From: Bacteroidales bacterium UBA6267
GTDB lineage: Bacteria; Bacteroidota; Bacteroidia; Bacteroidales; UBA1556
Direction of reading: 5' to 3'
DNA length: 64,000 nt
Assembly: GCA_002440745.1 (NCBI GenBank)
Contig: DJVB01000024.1
Coordinates: forward strand, 1-64,000
Shown: positions 34,466 to 43,830 of the stretch, piece by piece
Position numbering within the stretch: the first letter of the stretch is position 1
Layout of the letters: every line of letters begins with the position of its first letter
Position numbers and translations under genes: made by a program
The notes under the pieces: model-generated
What the model was told of the DNA's origin: nothing
What the model saw: only the letters and a program-made list of their open reading frames with translations
Database searches by the model: none

Positions 34466-35683
34466 TTGAAATTAGAAACCTACATATCGCGAAAATTATT
34501 CAAAAGTTCGGAAACAAATTTTTCCAAAACTATATTAAAAATCTCGGTAATAAGCGTAGCTTTAGGACTTTCGGTAATGATTTTGTCCATTGGAGTTTCG
34601 ATGGGTTTTCAAAAAGCAGTAAAAGAAAAAGTTGCCGGATTTGAAGGTGATATTCGTATTTCCAATTTTGATTATAACCAATCTGCTGAGCTAACACCCA
34701 TTAATTCAGATAGTTTACTATTAAACCAACTTCTCCGCGTCCATAATGTTCAGGCAGTTCAGCCATTCGCCTTAAAGGGAGGAATTATCAAGCATGAGAA
34801 ATTAATATCAGGAATAATCTTAAAGGGAGTTACGCCGAGTTATAATTGGTCATTCTTTAAATCACATTTAACTATCGGAAGATTTCCAAATTTAACAGAC
34901 TCCACAACTTTAAATAACGTGTTGATTTCGGATAATTTAGCGCGTAAACTTCACTTAGACACAAGTACCAGTTTTTATATCTATTTCATTCAGGAGCCAC
35001 CTCGAGTTAGAAAATTGAAGGTTGTTGGCGTTTTTAATACAGGCTTTGAAGAATTTGATGCCAATTATATTCTGGGGGATATAAAACTAATTCAAAAAAT
35101 CAATGGATGGTCTGATAATCAAGTATCTGGAATTGAAATTCATTTGTCAAATACTGAGCAAGCCATTTTGTCTTCAGAACAAATAAACAATCTGATTGAT
35201 TATAACTTAAAAGCCGAATCGCTTGCTGAACGGTATCCGCTTATCACAGATTGGTTAAAGCTTCTCGACACTAACGTTCTATTTATCATAGGCTTAATGG
35301 TTATAATTGCCGGCATTACCATCATTGCCACGATATTAATTCTTATTCTTGAAAAAACAAGTTTTATTGGAGTTTTAAAATCGATGGGAGCCTCAAACCG
35401 AATGATTCAAAAAATATTTTTTTACCAAGCAATTTACTTGATAGGCATTGGTATGATTGCAGGCAATGTAATTGGGTTAACCTTAGGTTTCTTACAGAAA
35501 AAGTTTGAGCTTATTCCTCTTGATCCGGTAAATTATTACATGAACACCGTACCATTTCATATTGACATTCAGTCCGTTATCCTGTTAAATTTGGGCGTTT
35601 TATTCGTTATTGGATTGATGATTCTTTGGCCTGTAAACACCATTTCGAACATATCACCAATTCGAGCAATTCGTTTTAAATAA
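34466..35683 (+). CDS. FtsX-like permease, LolC/LolE type
   Basis: About 405 residues. One membrane helix is near the N-terminus (KISVISVALGLSVMILSIGVSMGF), then a periplasmic domain of about 200 residues, then three helices at the C-terminus with the FtsX signature GVLKSMGASNRMIQKIF. This is the LolC/E layout of the lipoprotein-releasing ABC complex, which extracts lipoproteins from the inner membrane. The family usually begins close to the LETYISRKL segment, and the promoter box at 34442 excludes the ATG at 34430, so I use TTG at 34466. No LolD ATPase gene is adjacent. Confidence 0.85.
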   Translation: MKLETYISRKLFKSSETNFSKTILKISVISVALGLSVMILSIGVSMGFQKAVKEKVAGFEGDIRISNFDYNQSAELTPINSDSLLLNQLLRVHNVQAVQPFALKGGIIKHEKLISGIILKGVTPSYNWSFFKSHLTIGRFPNLTDSTTLNNVLISDNLARKLHLDTSTSFYIYFIQEPPRVRKLKVVGVFNTGFEEFDANYILGDIKLIQKINGWSDNQVSGIEIHLSNTEQAILSSEQINNLIDYNLKAESLAERYPLITDWLKLLDTNVLFIIGLMVIIAGITIIATILILILEKTSFIGVLKSMGASNRMIQKIFFYQAIYLIGIGMIAGNVIGLTLGFLQKKFELIPLDPVNYYMNTVPFHIDIQSVILLNLGVLFVIGLMILWPVNTISNISPIRAIRFK

Positions 35684-35697
35684 CTCCAATTACATTG

Positions 35698-38142
35698 TTA
35701 GAATCGAACCGCATCCGGTGAAACTGATTTGAGAAGAGCAATATCGATTACTTCCATTGCATCAGTAACATAATGAAAAACAAGACCTTTCAGATATTTC
35801 TTATTTATATCGACAATATCTTTCTCATTCTCCTTGCTTAAAATAATGTCTTTGATTTTTGCCCGTTGGGCTGCCAGAATTTTCTCCTTAATCCCTCCTA
35901 CTGCAGTAACGCGCCCTGTAAGAGTTATTTCACCAGTCATTGCGAGCTTAGATTTAACTTTTCGTCCGGTATAAAGTGAAGCCAAAGCAGTGAAGATAGT
36001 GATACCTGCTGACGGACCATCTTTTGGAGTCGAGCCATCCGGTACATGAACATGGGCATCCCACTTTTCAAACGCATCCACAGGAATTCCCAAAATATCG
36101 GATTTTGATTTCAGAAGTTTATGCGCAAGAGTAAAGGATTCTTTCATAACATCACCCAAACTACCGGTCATAGAGTAGTTGCCCTTGCCACGACTCAAAC
36201 TTGCTTCGATGGGTAAGATTTTTCCACCGACCTGCGTCCAGGCTAATCCGGTTACAATTCCCGGAATATTGTGATTCACAATATTATCCTTTTGGAAACG
36301 TGGAGGTCCTAAAATTGTTTGCAAGTCATCTACCTGAATAACAGGATTATACTCCTCTTCCAAAACAATATATTTGGCTCGATTACGAATGATTTTCGCA
36401 ATATTTTTTTCCAATCCCCTCACACCTGACTCTAAAGTATAATTATCAATCAAATGCTCCAAAACTTGATTTGATAAGACCAATTGATCTTTATTTATAC
36501 CGTGCTCACCAAACTGCTTTTTCACTAAATGACGTTTGGCAATCTGAACTTTTTCTTCAGGAAGATAACCGCTTATATCAATGATTTCCATTCTATCGCG
36601 AAGAGCAGGTTGAATTGGAGTCAAAGAATTAGCAGTTGCAATGAAAAGCACGCGGGATAAATCGTATTCGAGTTCTAAGTAGTTATCATAAAAAGCCATA
36701 TTTTGCTCAGGGTCAAGAACTTCCAACAAAGCAGAACTGGGGTCGCCATTGAAACTATTTCCGGCAACTTTATCAATCTCATCTAAAACAAAAACCGGAT
36801 TCGATTTTTTAGCCTTCTTCAAACTTTGGATAATACGCCCGGGCATAGCACCAATATAAGTCTTACGATGACCACGAATTTCGGCCTCATCGCGCAAACC
36901 GCCTAAAGCCATGCGAATATACTCACGACCTAAAGCGCGTGCAATGCTTTTTCCTAAGGAAGTTTTTCCAACACCGGGAGGACCAACAAGGCAAAGAATA
37001 GGTGACTTCATGTCGCCTTTTAACTTCAGTACTGCAAGATATTCAATGATTCGTTCTTTTATTTTCTCCAAACCATAATGGTCTTCGTCCAAAATCCTTT
37101 GAGCTTTTTTCAAATCGAACTTATCGTTGGAAAACTCGTTCCACGGCAAATCAACAAGTGTTTCAAGATAGTTATGTTGGACGCTATATTCAGCCGCTTG
37201 AGGATGCATTCTACCTAACTTATCCAACTCTTTTTCAAATTGATTTTTAACGTTTTCCGGCCATTTTTTCAAGGCAGCTTTTTCTTTAAGCTCCTTAATA
37301 TCTTGGTCGTGAGGACCGCCGCCAAGCTCATCTTGAATGGTTTTCAATTGTTGACTCAAAAGATAATCGCGCTGTTGTTTATCCAAATCCGTCTTGACTT
37401 TGTCTTGAATCTGATTTTTCAATTCGAGCATTTTCACTTCTCGAGAAAGCAATTCTAAGAGTTTTTCAGAGCGCTGAGTTAAATCCGCTATTTCCAATAA
37501 ATTTTGTTTATCAACATGGGAAGTATTCAGATTTGAAGAAACAAAATTGACTAAAAAGGCAGGACTTTCAATATTTTTTATGGCAAATCCTGCTTCATTG
37601 GGGATATTTGGATTTAGATGTATAATCTTGAGGGCCAAATCCTTAATTGAGTCCATTAACGCCGTAAAGGCATCACTGTTTTCAGCAATTCCATCGGTCA
37701 ATAATGGCTCAACCTCTGCAATAAAATAGGGTTCTTTTTGTAATTCTTTTTTAAGCTCAATTCTATTTTGACCTTGAATAATGACGGTTGTGGTGTCATC
37801 GGGCATTTTTAAAACCTTCAGAATTTGAGCCATCACTCCGATTTTAAACAAACCATTAAAGTCAGGATCCTCAATTGCAGCATCTTTTTGAGCAACTACG
37901 GCAATAAGTTTGTTCTCATCATTAGCATCGGTAATTAGTTTAAGAGATTTTGCGCGACCTACTGTAATTGGAATCAATACTCCGGGAAACAAAACCGTAT
38001 TTCGCAAAGGGAGAACCGGTAAAGATTCAGGAACAGATTCACTATCATATTTAAAATCTTCAGGGCCCGACATTAAAGGAAAAAAATCGGTATCACCTCC
38101 GGCAATATCTGATAAACTCATTGGTTGTATTTTAAAACTCAT
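35698..38142 (-). CDS. lon: ATP-dependent protease Lon
   Basis: An 814-residue cytoplasmic AAA+ protease that degrades misfolded and regulatory proteins. The N-terminal substrate domain (VLPLRNTVLFPGVLIPI near 44-60) is followed by a coiled coil and the AAA+ module with Walker A GPPGVGKTSLG near residue 387 and Walker B PVFVLDEIDK. The protease domain holds the catalytic dyad Ser711 in KDGPSAG and Lys754 in GGIKEK, exactly 43 residues apart as in E. coli. A long hairpin lies 77 bases upstream. Length is typical. Confidence 0.97.
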   Translation of the reverse strand: MSFKIQPMSLSDIAGGDTDFFPLMSGPEDFKYDSESVPESLPVLPLRNTVLFPGVLIPITVGRAKSLKLITDANDENKLIAVVAQKDAAIEDPDFNGLFKIGVMAQILKVLKMPDDTTTVIIQGQNRIELKKELQKEPYFIAEVEPLLTDGIAENSDAFTALMDSIKDLALKIIHLNPNIPNEAGFAIKNIESPAFLVNFVSSNLNTSHVDKQNLLEIADLTQRSEKLLELLSREVKMLELKNQIQDKVKTDLDKQQRDYLLSQQLKTIQDELGGGPHDQDIKELKEKAALKKWPENVKNQFEKELDKLGRMHPQAAEYSVQHNYLETLVDLPWNEFSNDKFDLKKAQRILDEDHYGLEKIKERIIEYLAVLKLKGDMKSPILCLVGPPGVGKTSLGKSIARALGREYIRMALGGLRDEAEIRGHRKTYIGAMPGRIIQSLKKAKKSNPVFVLDEIDKVAGNSFNGDPSSALLEVLDPEQNMAFYDNYLELEYDLSRVLFIATANSLTPIQPALRDRMEIIDISGYLPEEKVQIAKRHLVKKQFGEHGINKDQLVLSNQVLEHLIDNYTLESGVRGLEKNIAKIIRNRAKYIVLEEEYNPVIQVDDLQTILGPPRFQKDNIVNHNIPGIVTGLAWTQVGGKILPIEASLSRGKGNYSMTGSLGDVMKESFTLAHKLLKSKSDILGIPVDAFEKWDAHVHVPDGSTPKDGPSAGITIFTALASLYTGRKVKSKLAMTGEITLTGRVTAVGGIKEKILAAQRAKIKDIILSKENEKDIVDINKKYLKGLVFHYVTDAMEVIDIALLKSVSPDAVRF

Positions 38143-38218
38143 AATTCAAAGTGTCAAATTGTCATTAAAGGATTTTTATAATCAAAAACCATCATAATTT
38201 TACGAGGAAAAAAGAAAG

Positions 38219-38270
38219 TGTCCCATGCAGTCAATAAAAGTGCCAATACTCATATTGACCGGATGGGACA
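38219..38270 (-). terminator. Long two-part hairpin between alternative glmU and lon
   Basis: TGTCCCAT (38219-38226) pairs with ATGGGACA (38263-38270). After a 3x3 internal loop, GTCAAT (38230-38235) pairs with ATTGAC (38254-38259). On the minus strand the hairpin is followed by CTTTCTTTTTT, so it probably terminates the upstream glmU-like transcript. It is also the leader region of lon, and a regulatory role is possible. Confidence 0.6.
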
Positions 38271-38305
38271 ATAAAATGAGGAAATTTTGTCAAAAAGATT
38301 AAAAT

Positions 38306-39475
38306 TTACCTGACAACATTATGGTATATATGCCTCAAGATGTCTTTTTCCACCTCATCAAACTCTTTTCCTCTACGGGCATAAACACGCTCAGCCACTT
38401 GAAATGCTTTATTCAGATTATAAACTTTAAATCCATTCGCCCCTCCCCAAGAGAATGATGTTATCATATTTCGTGGGAATCCTGTTCCGAATAAGTTCAC
38501 ACTTACACCTATCACCGTTCCGGTATTTATCATTGAGTTGATACCAACTTTAGAATGATCTCCCATAATTACGCCGCAAAACTGCAATCCGGTGTTGGCA
38601 AAAGTTTCTTCCTGATAATTCCATAACCGAACCGGGTCGTATGTGTTCTTCAAGTTGCTGCAATTTGTTCCGGCACCTAAATTACACCATTCACCTATTA
38701 CAGAATTGCCAATAAAACCGTCGTGCGCTTTGTTGGAGAAGCCGAGAAAAATGGAATTACTCACTTCACCTCCAACCTTGCAGTAAGGGCCAAAACTGGT
38801 AGGTCCATAAATTTTTGCACCCATTTTTAGTTGGGCATGCTCGCCAAGTGCAAAAGGGCCCCGCACAATTGAGCCTTCCATAATTTCTGCATCCTTGCCG
38901 ATATAAACCGGACCTGTTGTAGTATTTATGGTGGCAAAATCTATTTTCGCACCTTCCTCTAAGAAAATATTCTCTCCAATGACATTAGCCGTTTTAGGAA
39001 TCGGTTGGGATTTTCGACCTTTAGTAAGCATCTCAAAATCATGTCGAATAGATGTATCCAAATCAGCAAAAAGCTGCCAAGTGTATTCTAAAAAATTCAC
39101 ATCTCCTGAATATTCAACAATATTTTCATCAATCTCATTTTCAGGATTATCGAAGTTTTCACCGGAAACTTTATAGGCCAAAATAACCTCATTACTTACT
39201 AAAACTTGATTCTCTTTAAGTGACTTAATAGCTTCAACTATTTCATTATCAGGTATTAAATTACTTTTAATAAGGATATTCTCATCACCTTTCTTGATTG
39301 GGTATTTTTTTGACAAATAGGTTAAAGTCAATGTTGAGGTTGTTTCACCTAAATAGTATTCCCACTTTTCACGCAGCGTCATTATACCATACCGCAAATC
39401 ACATGCAGGTCGTGTAAAAGTCATGGGCAATAGAGCGGTTATCGCTTGCTTATCGTCAAATAAAATGTAGTTCAT
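38306..39475 (-). CDS. Alternative bacterial GlmU-like sugar nucleotidyltransferase/acetyltransferase
   Basis: A 389-residue protein of the family thought to replace GlmU in Bacteroidota, making UDP-GlcNAc for peptidoglycan and LPS. The N-terminal region is a divergent nucleotidyltransferase (FDDKQAITALLPMTFTRPACDLRYGI at the start). From about residue 165 onward a left-handed beta-helix of hexapeptide repeats is visible (IGENIFLEEGAKIDFATINT, GPVYIGKDAEIMEGSIVRG, GFIGNSVIGEWCNLGAGTNCSNL). The exact activities are inferred from the family. It is transcribed towards lon behind the rpmE2 terminator. Confidence 0.88.
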   Translation of the reverse strand: MNYILFDDKQAITALLPMTFTRPACDLRYGIMTLREKWEYYLGETTSTLTLTYLSKKYPIKKGDENILIKSNLIPDNEIVEAIKSLKENQVLVSNEVILAYKVSGENFDNPENEIDENIVEYSGDVNFLEYTWQLFADLDTSIRHDFEMLTKGRKSQPIPKTANVIGENIFLEEGAKIDFATINTTTGPVYIGKDAEIMEGSIVRGPFALGEHAQLKMGAKIYGPTSFGPYCKVGGEVSNSIFLGFSNKAHDGFIGNSVIGEWCNLGAGTNCSNLKNTYDPVRLWNYQEETFANTGLQFCGVIMGDHSKVGINSMINTGTVIGVSVNLFGTGFPRNMITSFSWGGANGFKVYNLNKAFQVAERVYARRGKEFDEVEKDILRHIYHNVVR

Positions 39476-39540
39476 ATCTTCAAATTAAGTTATGGGACAA
39501 AAATATACAATTATTTTTATTTATAGCAATAATAAGGGTA

Positions 39541-39563
39541 AAAAAAAACCCTCAATTTGAGGG
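39541..39563 (-). terminator. Rho-independent terminator of rpmE2
   Basis: Read on the minus strand, CCCTCAA / TTGAGGG closes a very short loop and is followed by eight T, 15 bases after the L31 stop codon. Confidence 0.9.
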
Positions 39564-39577
39564 ATTCTATTTCGTTT

Positions 39578-39844
39578 TTAGTTAGTTTTCTTGTCGAAAT
39601 GCTGCTTGTAACGAGTTTTGAACTTATCAACACGTCCGGCAGTGTCAACTAATTTAACTTTACCGGTGTAGAATGGGTGTGAAGTATTGGAAATTTCGAG
39701 CTTAACTAATGGATAAGTATTTCCGTCTTCCCACTCGATATTGTCCTTAGTATCAACAGTGGATTTTGTCAAAAACGCATAACCATTCGACATATCTTTA
39801 AAAACTACTAATCTGTAACCTTTTGGGTGAATATCTGCTTTCAT
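39578..39844 (-). CDS. rpmE2: 50S ribosomal protein L31, type B
   Basis: An 88-residue ribosomal protein of the large subunit. MKADIHPKGYRLVVFKDMS at the start and SNTSHPFYTGKVKLVDTAGRVDKF in the middle are diagnostic. The protein has no cysteines, so it is the zinc-independent (C-minus) form. In bacteria with both forms, this one replaces zinc-binding L31 under zinc limitation; no second copy is visible in the window. It is monocistronic, with its own promoter box and terminator. Confidence 0.97.
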   Translation of the reverse strand: MKADIHPKGYRLVVFKDMSNGYAFLTKSTVDTKDNIEWEDGNTYPLVKLEISNTSHPFYTGKVKLVDTAGRVDKFKTRYKQHFDKKTN

Positions 39845-39878
39845 AATAATATAGATTAACTTTCAAAAAATCGGGCTG

Positions 39879-39886
39879 CAAAAGTA
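39879..39886 (-). promoter_or_regulatory. -7 promoter box (TACTTTTG) for rpmE2
   Basis: An exact TAnnTTTG match on the minus strand, 34 bases upstream of the L31 ATG. Confidence 0.55.
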
Positions 39887-40016
39887 ATGGTATTTCTCTA
39901 AATATTAAAACTTTATTTTTATTTATTTTCATGGAAGAAAAATCGTCAAGAAATCCATTCACAAGCATTTAATAATCAACAATATAACTAATTTATCTAA
40001 GAAAATTGGGCCATTT

Positions 40017-41060
40017 TTAGTTTTTCAATCCAATTAGAAAATCCAAAACATTCACGCCATCAGCCCAATCATTTAAATCGGGAAATTGCGACATTCCGGG
40101 TTTAACGCAACCACTAAAATTCCATTTTGAACTTAAAATACACTGTATTTTATTGGATTCGCTCTTCAGCACTTGCTCCAATTCTGACTCACCATCATAA
40201 TACTCATAGTTTAAAACAGCAACTGGAGAAACCAAGGAAATATCTTCTTTCATCAGTAGCATTCCGCTATCTAAATGTGGCACTCTATTTATAAGCAAAA
40301 TAGACTTGTTATACTCGTAATTATTGAAGTATTTATAGTTATGAATCAGACTATTATGATTGTGAAACGAATCTAAAAAAGCTTCTTTTTGAAAACCAAG
40401 AGGAATATAAATCTTTGAAACTGATCTGCAACCTAACCCAAAATAATCCATAATATCGTTGCTCAATAGTTCATAAATACCTACTGAATCATCTTTGTGA
40501 ACAACAGCCACCGAATTTCTATTACGGCGTATGATGGAAGGGTATTTTCCAAAATAATAATCAAAATACTTGCCGCTATTATCTGAACCTGTGGCAATTA
40601 CTGCATCAAAGTTCTTCAACAAATTATCTGCGAAAATTATCCGGTTCTGGAAATCGGTATTTAATTCATACAGGTATTGAACTAATGTGGGCAATAATAC
40701 TGCATCTTTCGACGACATTTTTATTATAGCATTATTGCCACTCACCAAGACCGAAAGAAAGTCGTGAAATCCAACTAATGGAATATTGCCCGCCATAATA
40801 ATAGCGACATTTTTTGGTGAGGAATAGTCAAAATTGTATCCTTCAAGCCATTTTTCTAAGTTTTCCTTTTCGAGCCAGCGACTAATATTAGAAAGGCTGA
40901 GCATGACAAAACGCTTTTCAAACCAGGGATTTACCTGTCCCGCCTTATCAATCGCGTTGGAAATTTGATCAAAATAAGCCACACTCCTATCCCCTTCAAC
41001 AACCCCTTTGATTTGACTTCCCAACAAGCTTAGACTTTCCACTAAAGTTTTTCTATTCAT
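40017..41060 (-). CDS. Acyl-CoA reductase, LuxC-like
   Basis: A 347-residue member of the aldehyde-dehydrogenase superfamily resembling LuxC, which reduces activated fatty acyl groups to aldehydes. Visible are AIIMAGNIPLVGFHDFLSVLVSGN near residues 87-110, the nucleotide-binding AVIATGSDNSGKYFDYYF near 153-170, and the probable catalytic cysteine in YFGLGCRSVSKIYIP near 210-224. It is shorter than LuxC (about 480 residues), as in other Bacteroidota. No luciferase genes accompany it, so the aldehyde or alcohol product likely serves lipid metabolism; this is inference. Confidence 0.88.
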   Translation of the reverse strand: MNRKTLVESLSLLGSQIKGVVEGDRSVAYFDQISNAIDKAGQVNPWFEKRFVMLSLSNISRWLEKENLEKWLEGYNFDYSSPKNVAIIMAGNIPLVGFHDFLSVLVSGNNAIIKMSSKDAVLLPTLVQYLYELNTDFQNRIIFADNLLKNFDAVIATGSDNSGKYFDYYFGKYPSIIRRNRNSVAVVHKDDSVGIYELLSNDIMDYFGLGCRSVSKIYIPLGFQKEAFLDSFHNHNSLIHNYKYFNNYEYNKSILLINRVPHLDSGMLLMKEDISLVSPVAVLNYEYYDGESELEQVLKSESNKIQCILSSKWNFSGCVKPGMSQFPDLNDWADGVNVLDFLIGLKN

Positions 41061-41080
41061 GAATTATAGATTTACGTTGG

Positions 41081-41088
41081 CAAAAATA
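41081..41088 (-). promoter_or_regulatory. -7 promoter box (TATTTTTG) for the acyl-CoA reductase gene
   Basis: An exact TAnnTTTG match on the minus strand, 20 bases upstream of the ATG. Confidence 0.5.
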
Positions 41089-41230
41089 GAACAAATCCAA
41101 TAGTAATAATGTACTGGTTTATTCAAGAAAATTATATTCACAAAAGAATGTTTAAATCTAAAAAAAGGAGAAGAATTTGAAATATGGAACTAAATTAATT
41201 TTGACGAACATAATTGACCCAATAAGCAAA

Positions 41231-42349
41231 ATGGAAAACATTTATAATCTTTTGTTTTATCTTGCAGTAATTGCTGCAATTGCACAAATGTTTTTTATAT
41301 TTTTCTTCTATATCAGATTATTATTCTACAAGCCTCCGTCTGTATCAACAGATTTTTTTCCACCAGTTTCAGTAGTAATTTCGGCAAAAAATGAACACCG
41401 AAATTTGATACATTTCTTGCCAACCATATTACAACAAGACTATCCGGATTTTGAAGTTGTTGTTGTCAATGATCAATCGACAGATGACACAGAGTTTTTC
41501 TTAAAAAACTTGCAACAAAGGCATTCCAATCTTAAAGTTGTTAATATCAAAAATCCAATAAATTTTTTCAAAGGAAAAAAATTCCCTTTGAGTATCGGTA
41601 TAAAATCCGCCTCCAACGAACACTTGCTTTTGACTGATGCTGATTGCAAACCAGCTACTAATCAATGGATTAGACAAATGATTCAGCCTTATCAAAACGA
41701 AGAAACCAAGATTGTTTTAGGCTATGGAGCTTATCGAGAGAAGAGCGGGTTTTTGAATTTATTGATTCGATTTGAAACATTAAAAACGGCAATGCAATAT
41801 TTTTCTTTTGCTCTTGCCGGCATGCCATATATGGGCATAGGTCGCAATCTTTCCTATAAAAAAAGCTTGTTTTATCAGCAACATGGATTTCAAAAACACT
41901 ATACAATCGAATCCGGTGACGATGATCTTTTTGTGAATAATGCCGCGAATAAGCACAATACAACCGTTATAATTTCACCGGATTCTAAGACAATTTCGCT
42001 TCCAAAGACCACTTTTACGAAATGGATTCAGCAAAAAAAGCGACATCTTACCGCCGGAAAGCATTATAAGGGACGCGATATTCTGTTATTAACTGTAAAT
42101 GAATTATCATTTTTTCTCCTTATTTCCCTATCCATCTTCCTGTTGATCAACAAACAGCAAATAATAATAATTTCAAGTTTATTATTTTTACGTTATGTTT
42201 TATATTATTCCGCCTTGTATCGATTAACAAGACTTGTTGACGAAAGAAAATTATTCCTAATTTCGCCGCTGCTTGAAACAATTTTAGCCGTTATTTTACC
42301 AGGAATGTCATTTTTATCAATTTTTTCGAAGAGAAGTAAATGGAAATAA
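41231..42349 (+). CDS. Membrane-bound family 2 glycosyltransferase
   Basis: About 372 residues. The ATG at 41231 gives MENIYNLLFYLAV with an N-terminal membrane helix; a TTG 54 bases upstream is possible but less likely. The GT-A domain shows SVVISAKNEHRN near 50-61, VVNDQSTDDTE near 79-89, the metal-binding LLTDADCKP near 135-143, and QQKKRHLTAGKHY, which matches the Q-x-x-R-W-like motif of processive enzymes. Two or three C-terminal membrane helices follow. It probably builds a polysaccharide or glycolipid at the inner membrane. Its end overlaps the sigma-factor gene by ten bases, so the two are coupled. Confidence 0.88.
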   Translation: MENIYNLLFYLAVIAAIAQMFFIFFFYIRLLFYKPPSVSTDFFPPVSVVISAKNEHRNLIHFLPTILQQDYPDFEVVVVNDQSTDDTEFFLKNLQQRHSNLKVVNIKNPINFFKGKKFPLSIGIKSASNEHLLLTDADCKPATNQWIRQMIQPYQNEETKIVLGYGAYREKSGFLNLLIRFETLKTAMQYFSFALAGMPYMGIGRNLSYKKSLFYQQHGFQKHYTIESGDDDLFVNNAANKHNTTVIISPDSKTISLPKTTFTKWIQQKKRHLTAGKHYKGRDILLLTVNELSFFLLISLSIFLLINKQQIIIISSLLFLRYVLYYSALYRLTRLVDERKLFLISPLLETILAVILPGMSFLSIFSKRSKWK

Positions 42350-42948
42350 ACCCAAATTTCACCGATAAAGCAAAACGAGATTTTGAGCTAGTTCAAAGAG
42401 CTTTAGGCCAAAACGATCGTAATGCTTATGCTGCATTGATGAATAATTATAGAGATGCAATCTATTTCATGCTTCTAAAGATGACAAATAATAAAGATGA
42501 TGCAGACGATCTCACCATAGAAGCATTTGGAAAAGCCTTTAAAAATCTAAACCTCTACACCCCAAATTATGCCTTTAGCACCTGGCTTTTTAAAATTGCC
42601 ACCAATAATTGCATCGATTTTCTAAGAAAAAGAAAACAAATTAACATCTCATTAGATCAGGAATTTGAAGATAATCCGGGAAGTCAACTGTCGAGAAACG
42701 TAACAGATGAGGAGTTAAATCCCGAAGAATCAATCATCAACGAACAGAAAATCAAATATATGCGAGCCATCGTTGATAAGCTAAAACCACATTATAGAGT
42801 TTTGATTGAATTGAGATATTTTGATGAGTTGAGTTATGAAGAAATTAGCGAACAGCTTAATCTACCTATGGGAACAGTTAAAGCCAAACTATTCAGAGCC
42901 AGAGATTTACTCTATAATATTATAAATAAAACTCCTGATTCAATTTAG
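42340..42948 (+). CDS. ECF-type RNA polymerase sigma factor
   Basis: A 202-residue sigma-70 family protein with region 2 (YRDAIYFMLLKMTNNKDDADDLTIEAFGKAF and FSTWLFKIATNNCIDFLRKRK, about residues 38-98) and region 4 (LKPHYRVLIELRYFDELSYEEISEQLNLPMGTVKAKLFRARDLL, about 149-192). Regions 1 and 3 are absent. It would direct polymerase to a set of stress or surface genes. No anti-sigma gene (FecR or zinc-binding) is next to it, unusual for an ECF factor; instead it overlaps a glycosyltransferase gene upstream. Confidence 0.95.
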   Translation: MEINPNFTDKAKRDFELVQRALGQNDRNAYAALMNNYRDAIYFMLLKMTNNKDDADDLTIEAFGKAFKNLNLYTPNYAFSTWLFKIATNNCIDFLRKRKQINISLDQEFEDNPGSQLSRNVTDEELNPEESIINEQKIKYMRAIVDKLKPHYRVLIELRYFDELSYEEISEQLNLPMGTVKAKLFRARDLLYNIINKTPDSI

Positions 42949-42963
42949 ATTCCATCGATTTTC

Positions 42964-43830
42964 TCAATCGAGCGCATTATCAATAAGTAAATGGTGCAAT
43001 TTTATTATCTCCTTAGCTTCCTTAACATCATGCACACGCAAAATATTTGCTCCTTTTTGTAATGCAAATAAATGAAGCGCAGAAGTGCCATCCAAAACCT
43101 CATTTGGGGAAGAGTTTAAAGGCTTGTATATCATTGATTTGCGACTCAACCCAACAAGAATTGGTCGCTCAAGAAAGCTTAGATGAGATAAAGCATTTAG
43201 AAGTTTATAATTATGGTCGATGGTTTTTCCAAAACCAAAGCCCGGGTCAACAATAATATCGTGAACACCAAGATTAGTAAGCTTTTCGATTTGAATTGAC
43301 AGGAAATTAATCACCTCAGCAACAACATCAGAATAGGTTGGATTTTGCTGCATCCATTCAGGTCGTCCACCCGTGTGCATCAAAATATAAGGCACTTTCA
43401 TTTTAGCAATGACCTCAAACATAGTAGAGTCGAAAGTCCCACCGGAAATATCATTGATCAACGCCGCACCTGCTTCAACGGCTTTTTCAGCAACATTGCC
43501 ATAAAAAGTATCGACACTTAGTATCACCTTAGGAAAATGCTCCTTCAAAAGGGAAATTGCGCCTAACAATCGATCTATTTCGTCCTCTGCTGATAATGCA
43601 ATAGCACCAGGACGAGTTGATTGCGCTCCTAAATCAATTATATCAGCACCTTCATTAACCATCTTTTCAACTACCCGCAACAACTGATCATTACTACTCA
43701 CCCGGCTAACTTCGTAGAAAGAATCTTCGGTAAGATTGACTATGCCCATTACTAAAGGACTGTTTAATTCGAAAAGTTCTCCACCGAGGTTCAAAAATCT
43801 TCTTTTGCTAAATATCTGATTTTCTTTCAT
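42964..43830 (-). CDS. folP: Dihydropteroate synthase
   Basis: A 288-residue TIM-barrel enzyme that joins p-aminobenzoate to the pterin pyrophosphate in folate synthesis, the target of sulfonamides. MGIVNLTEDSFYE near residues 28-40 corresponds to the usual MG-x-x-N-x-TPDSF signature with Glu in place of Pro. DLGAQSTRPGA near 61-71, NDISGG, DPGFGFGKT and GLSRKSMI with the substrate-binding Lys and Arg are intact. It is transcribed alone, convergent with the sigma factor gene. Confidence 0.96.
   Translation of the reverse strand: MKENQIFSKRRFLNLGGELFELNSPLVMGIVNLTEDSFYEVSRVSSNDQLLRVVEKMVNEGADIIDLGAQSTRPGAIALSAEDEIDRLLGAISLLKEHFPKVILSVDTFYGNVAEKAVEAGAALINDISGGTFDSTMFEVIAKMKVPYILMHTGGRPEWMQQNPTYSDVVAEVINFLSIQIEKLTNLGVHDIIVDPGFGFGKTIDHNYKLLNALSHLSFLERPILVGLSRKSMIYKPLNSSPNEVLDGTSALHLFALQKGANILRVHDVKEAKEIIKLHHLLIDNALD

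Noticed and set aside
40017..41060. Bioluminescence operon based on a LuxC-like protein
   Set aside because: There are no luxA, luxB, luxD or luxE homologues nearby; similar single genes occur widely in Bacteroidota.
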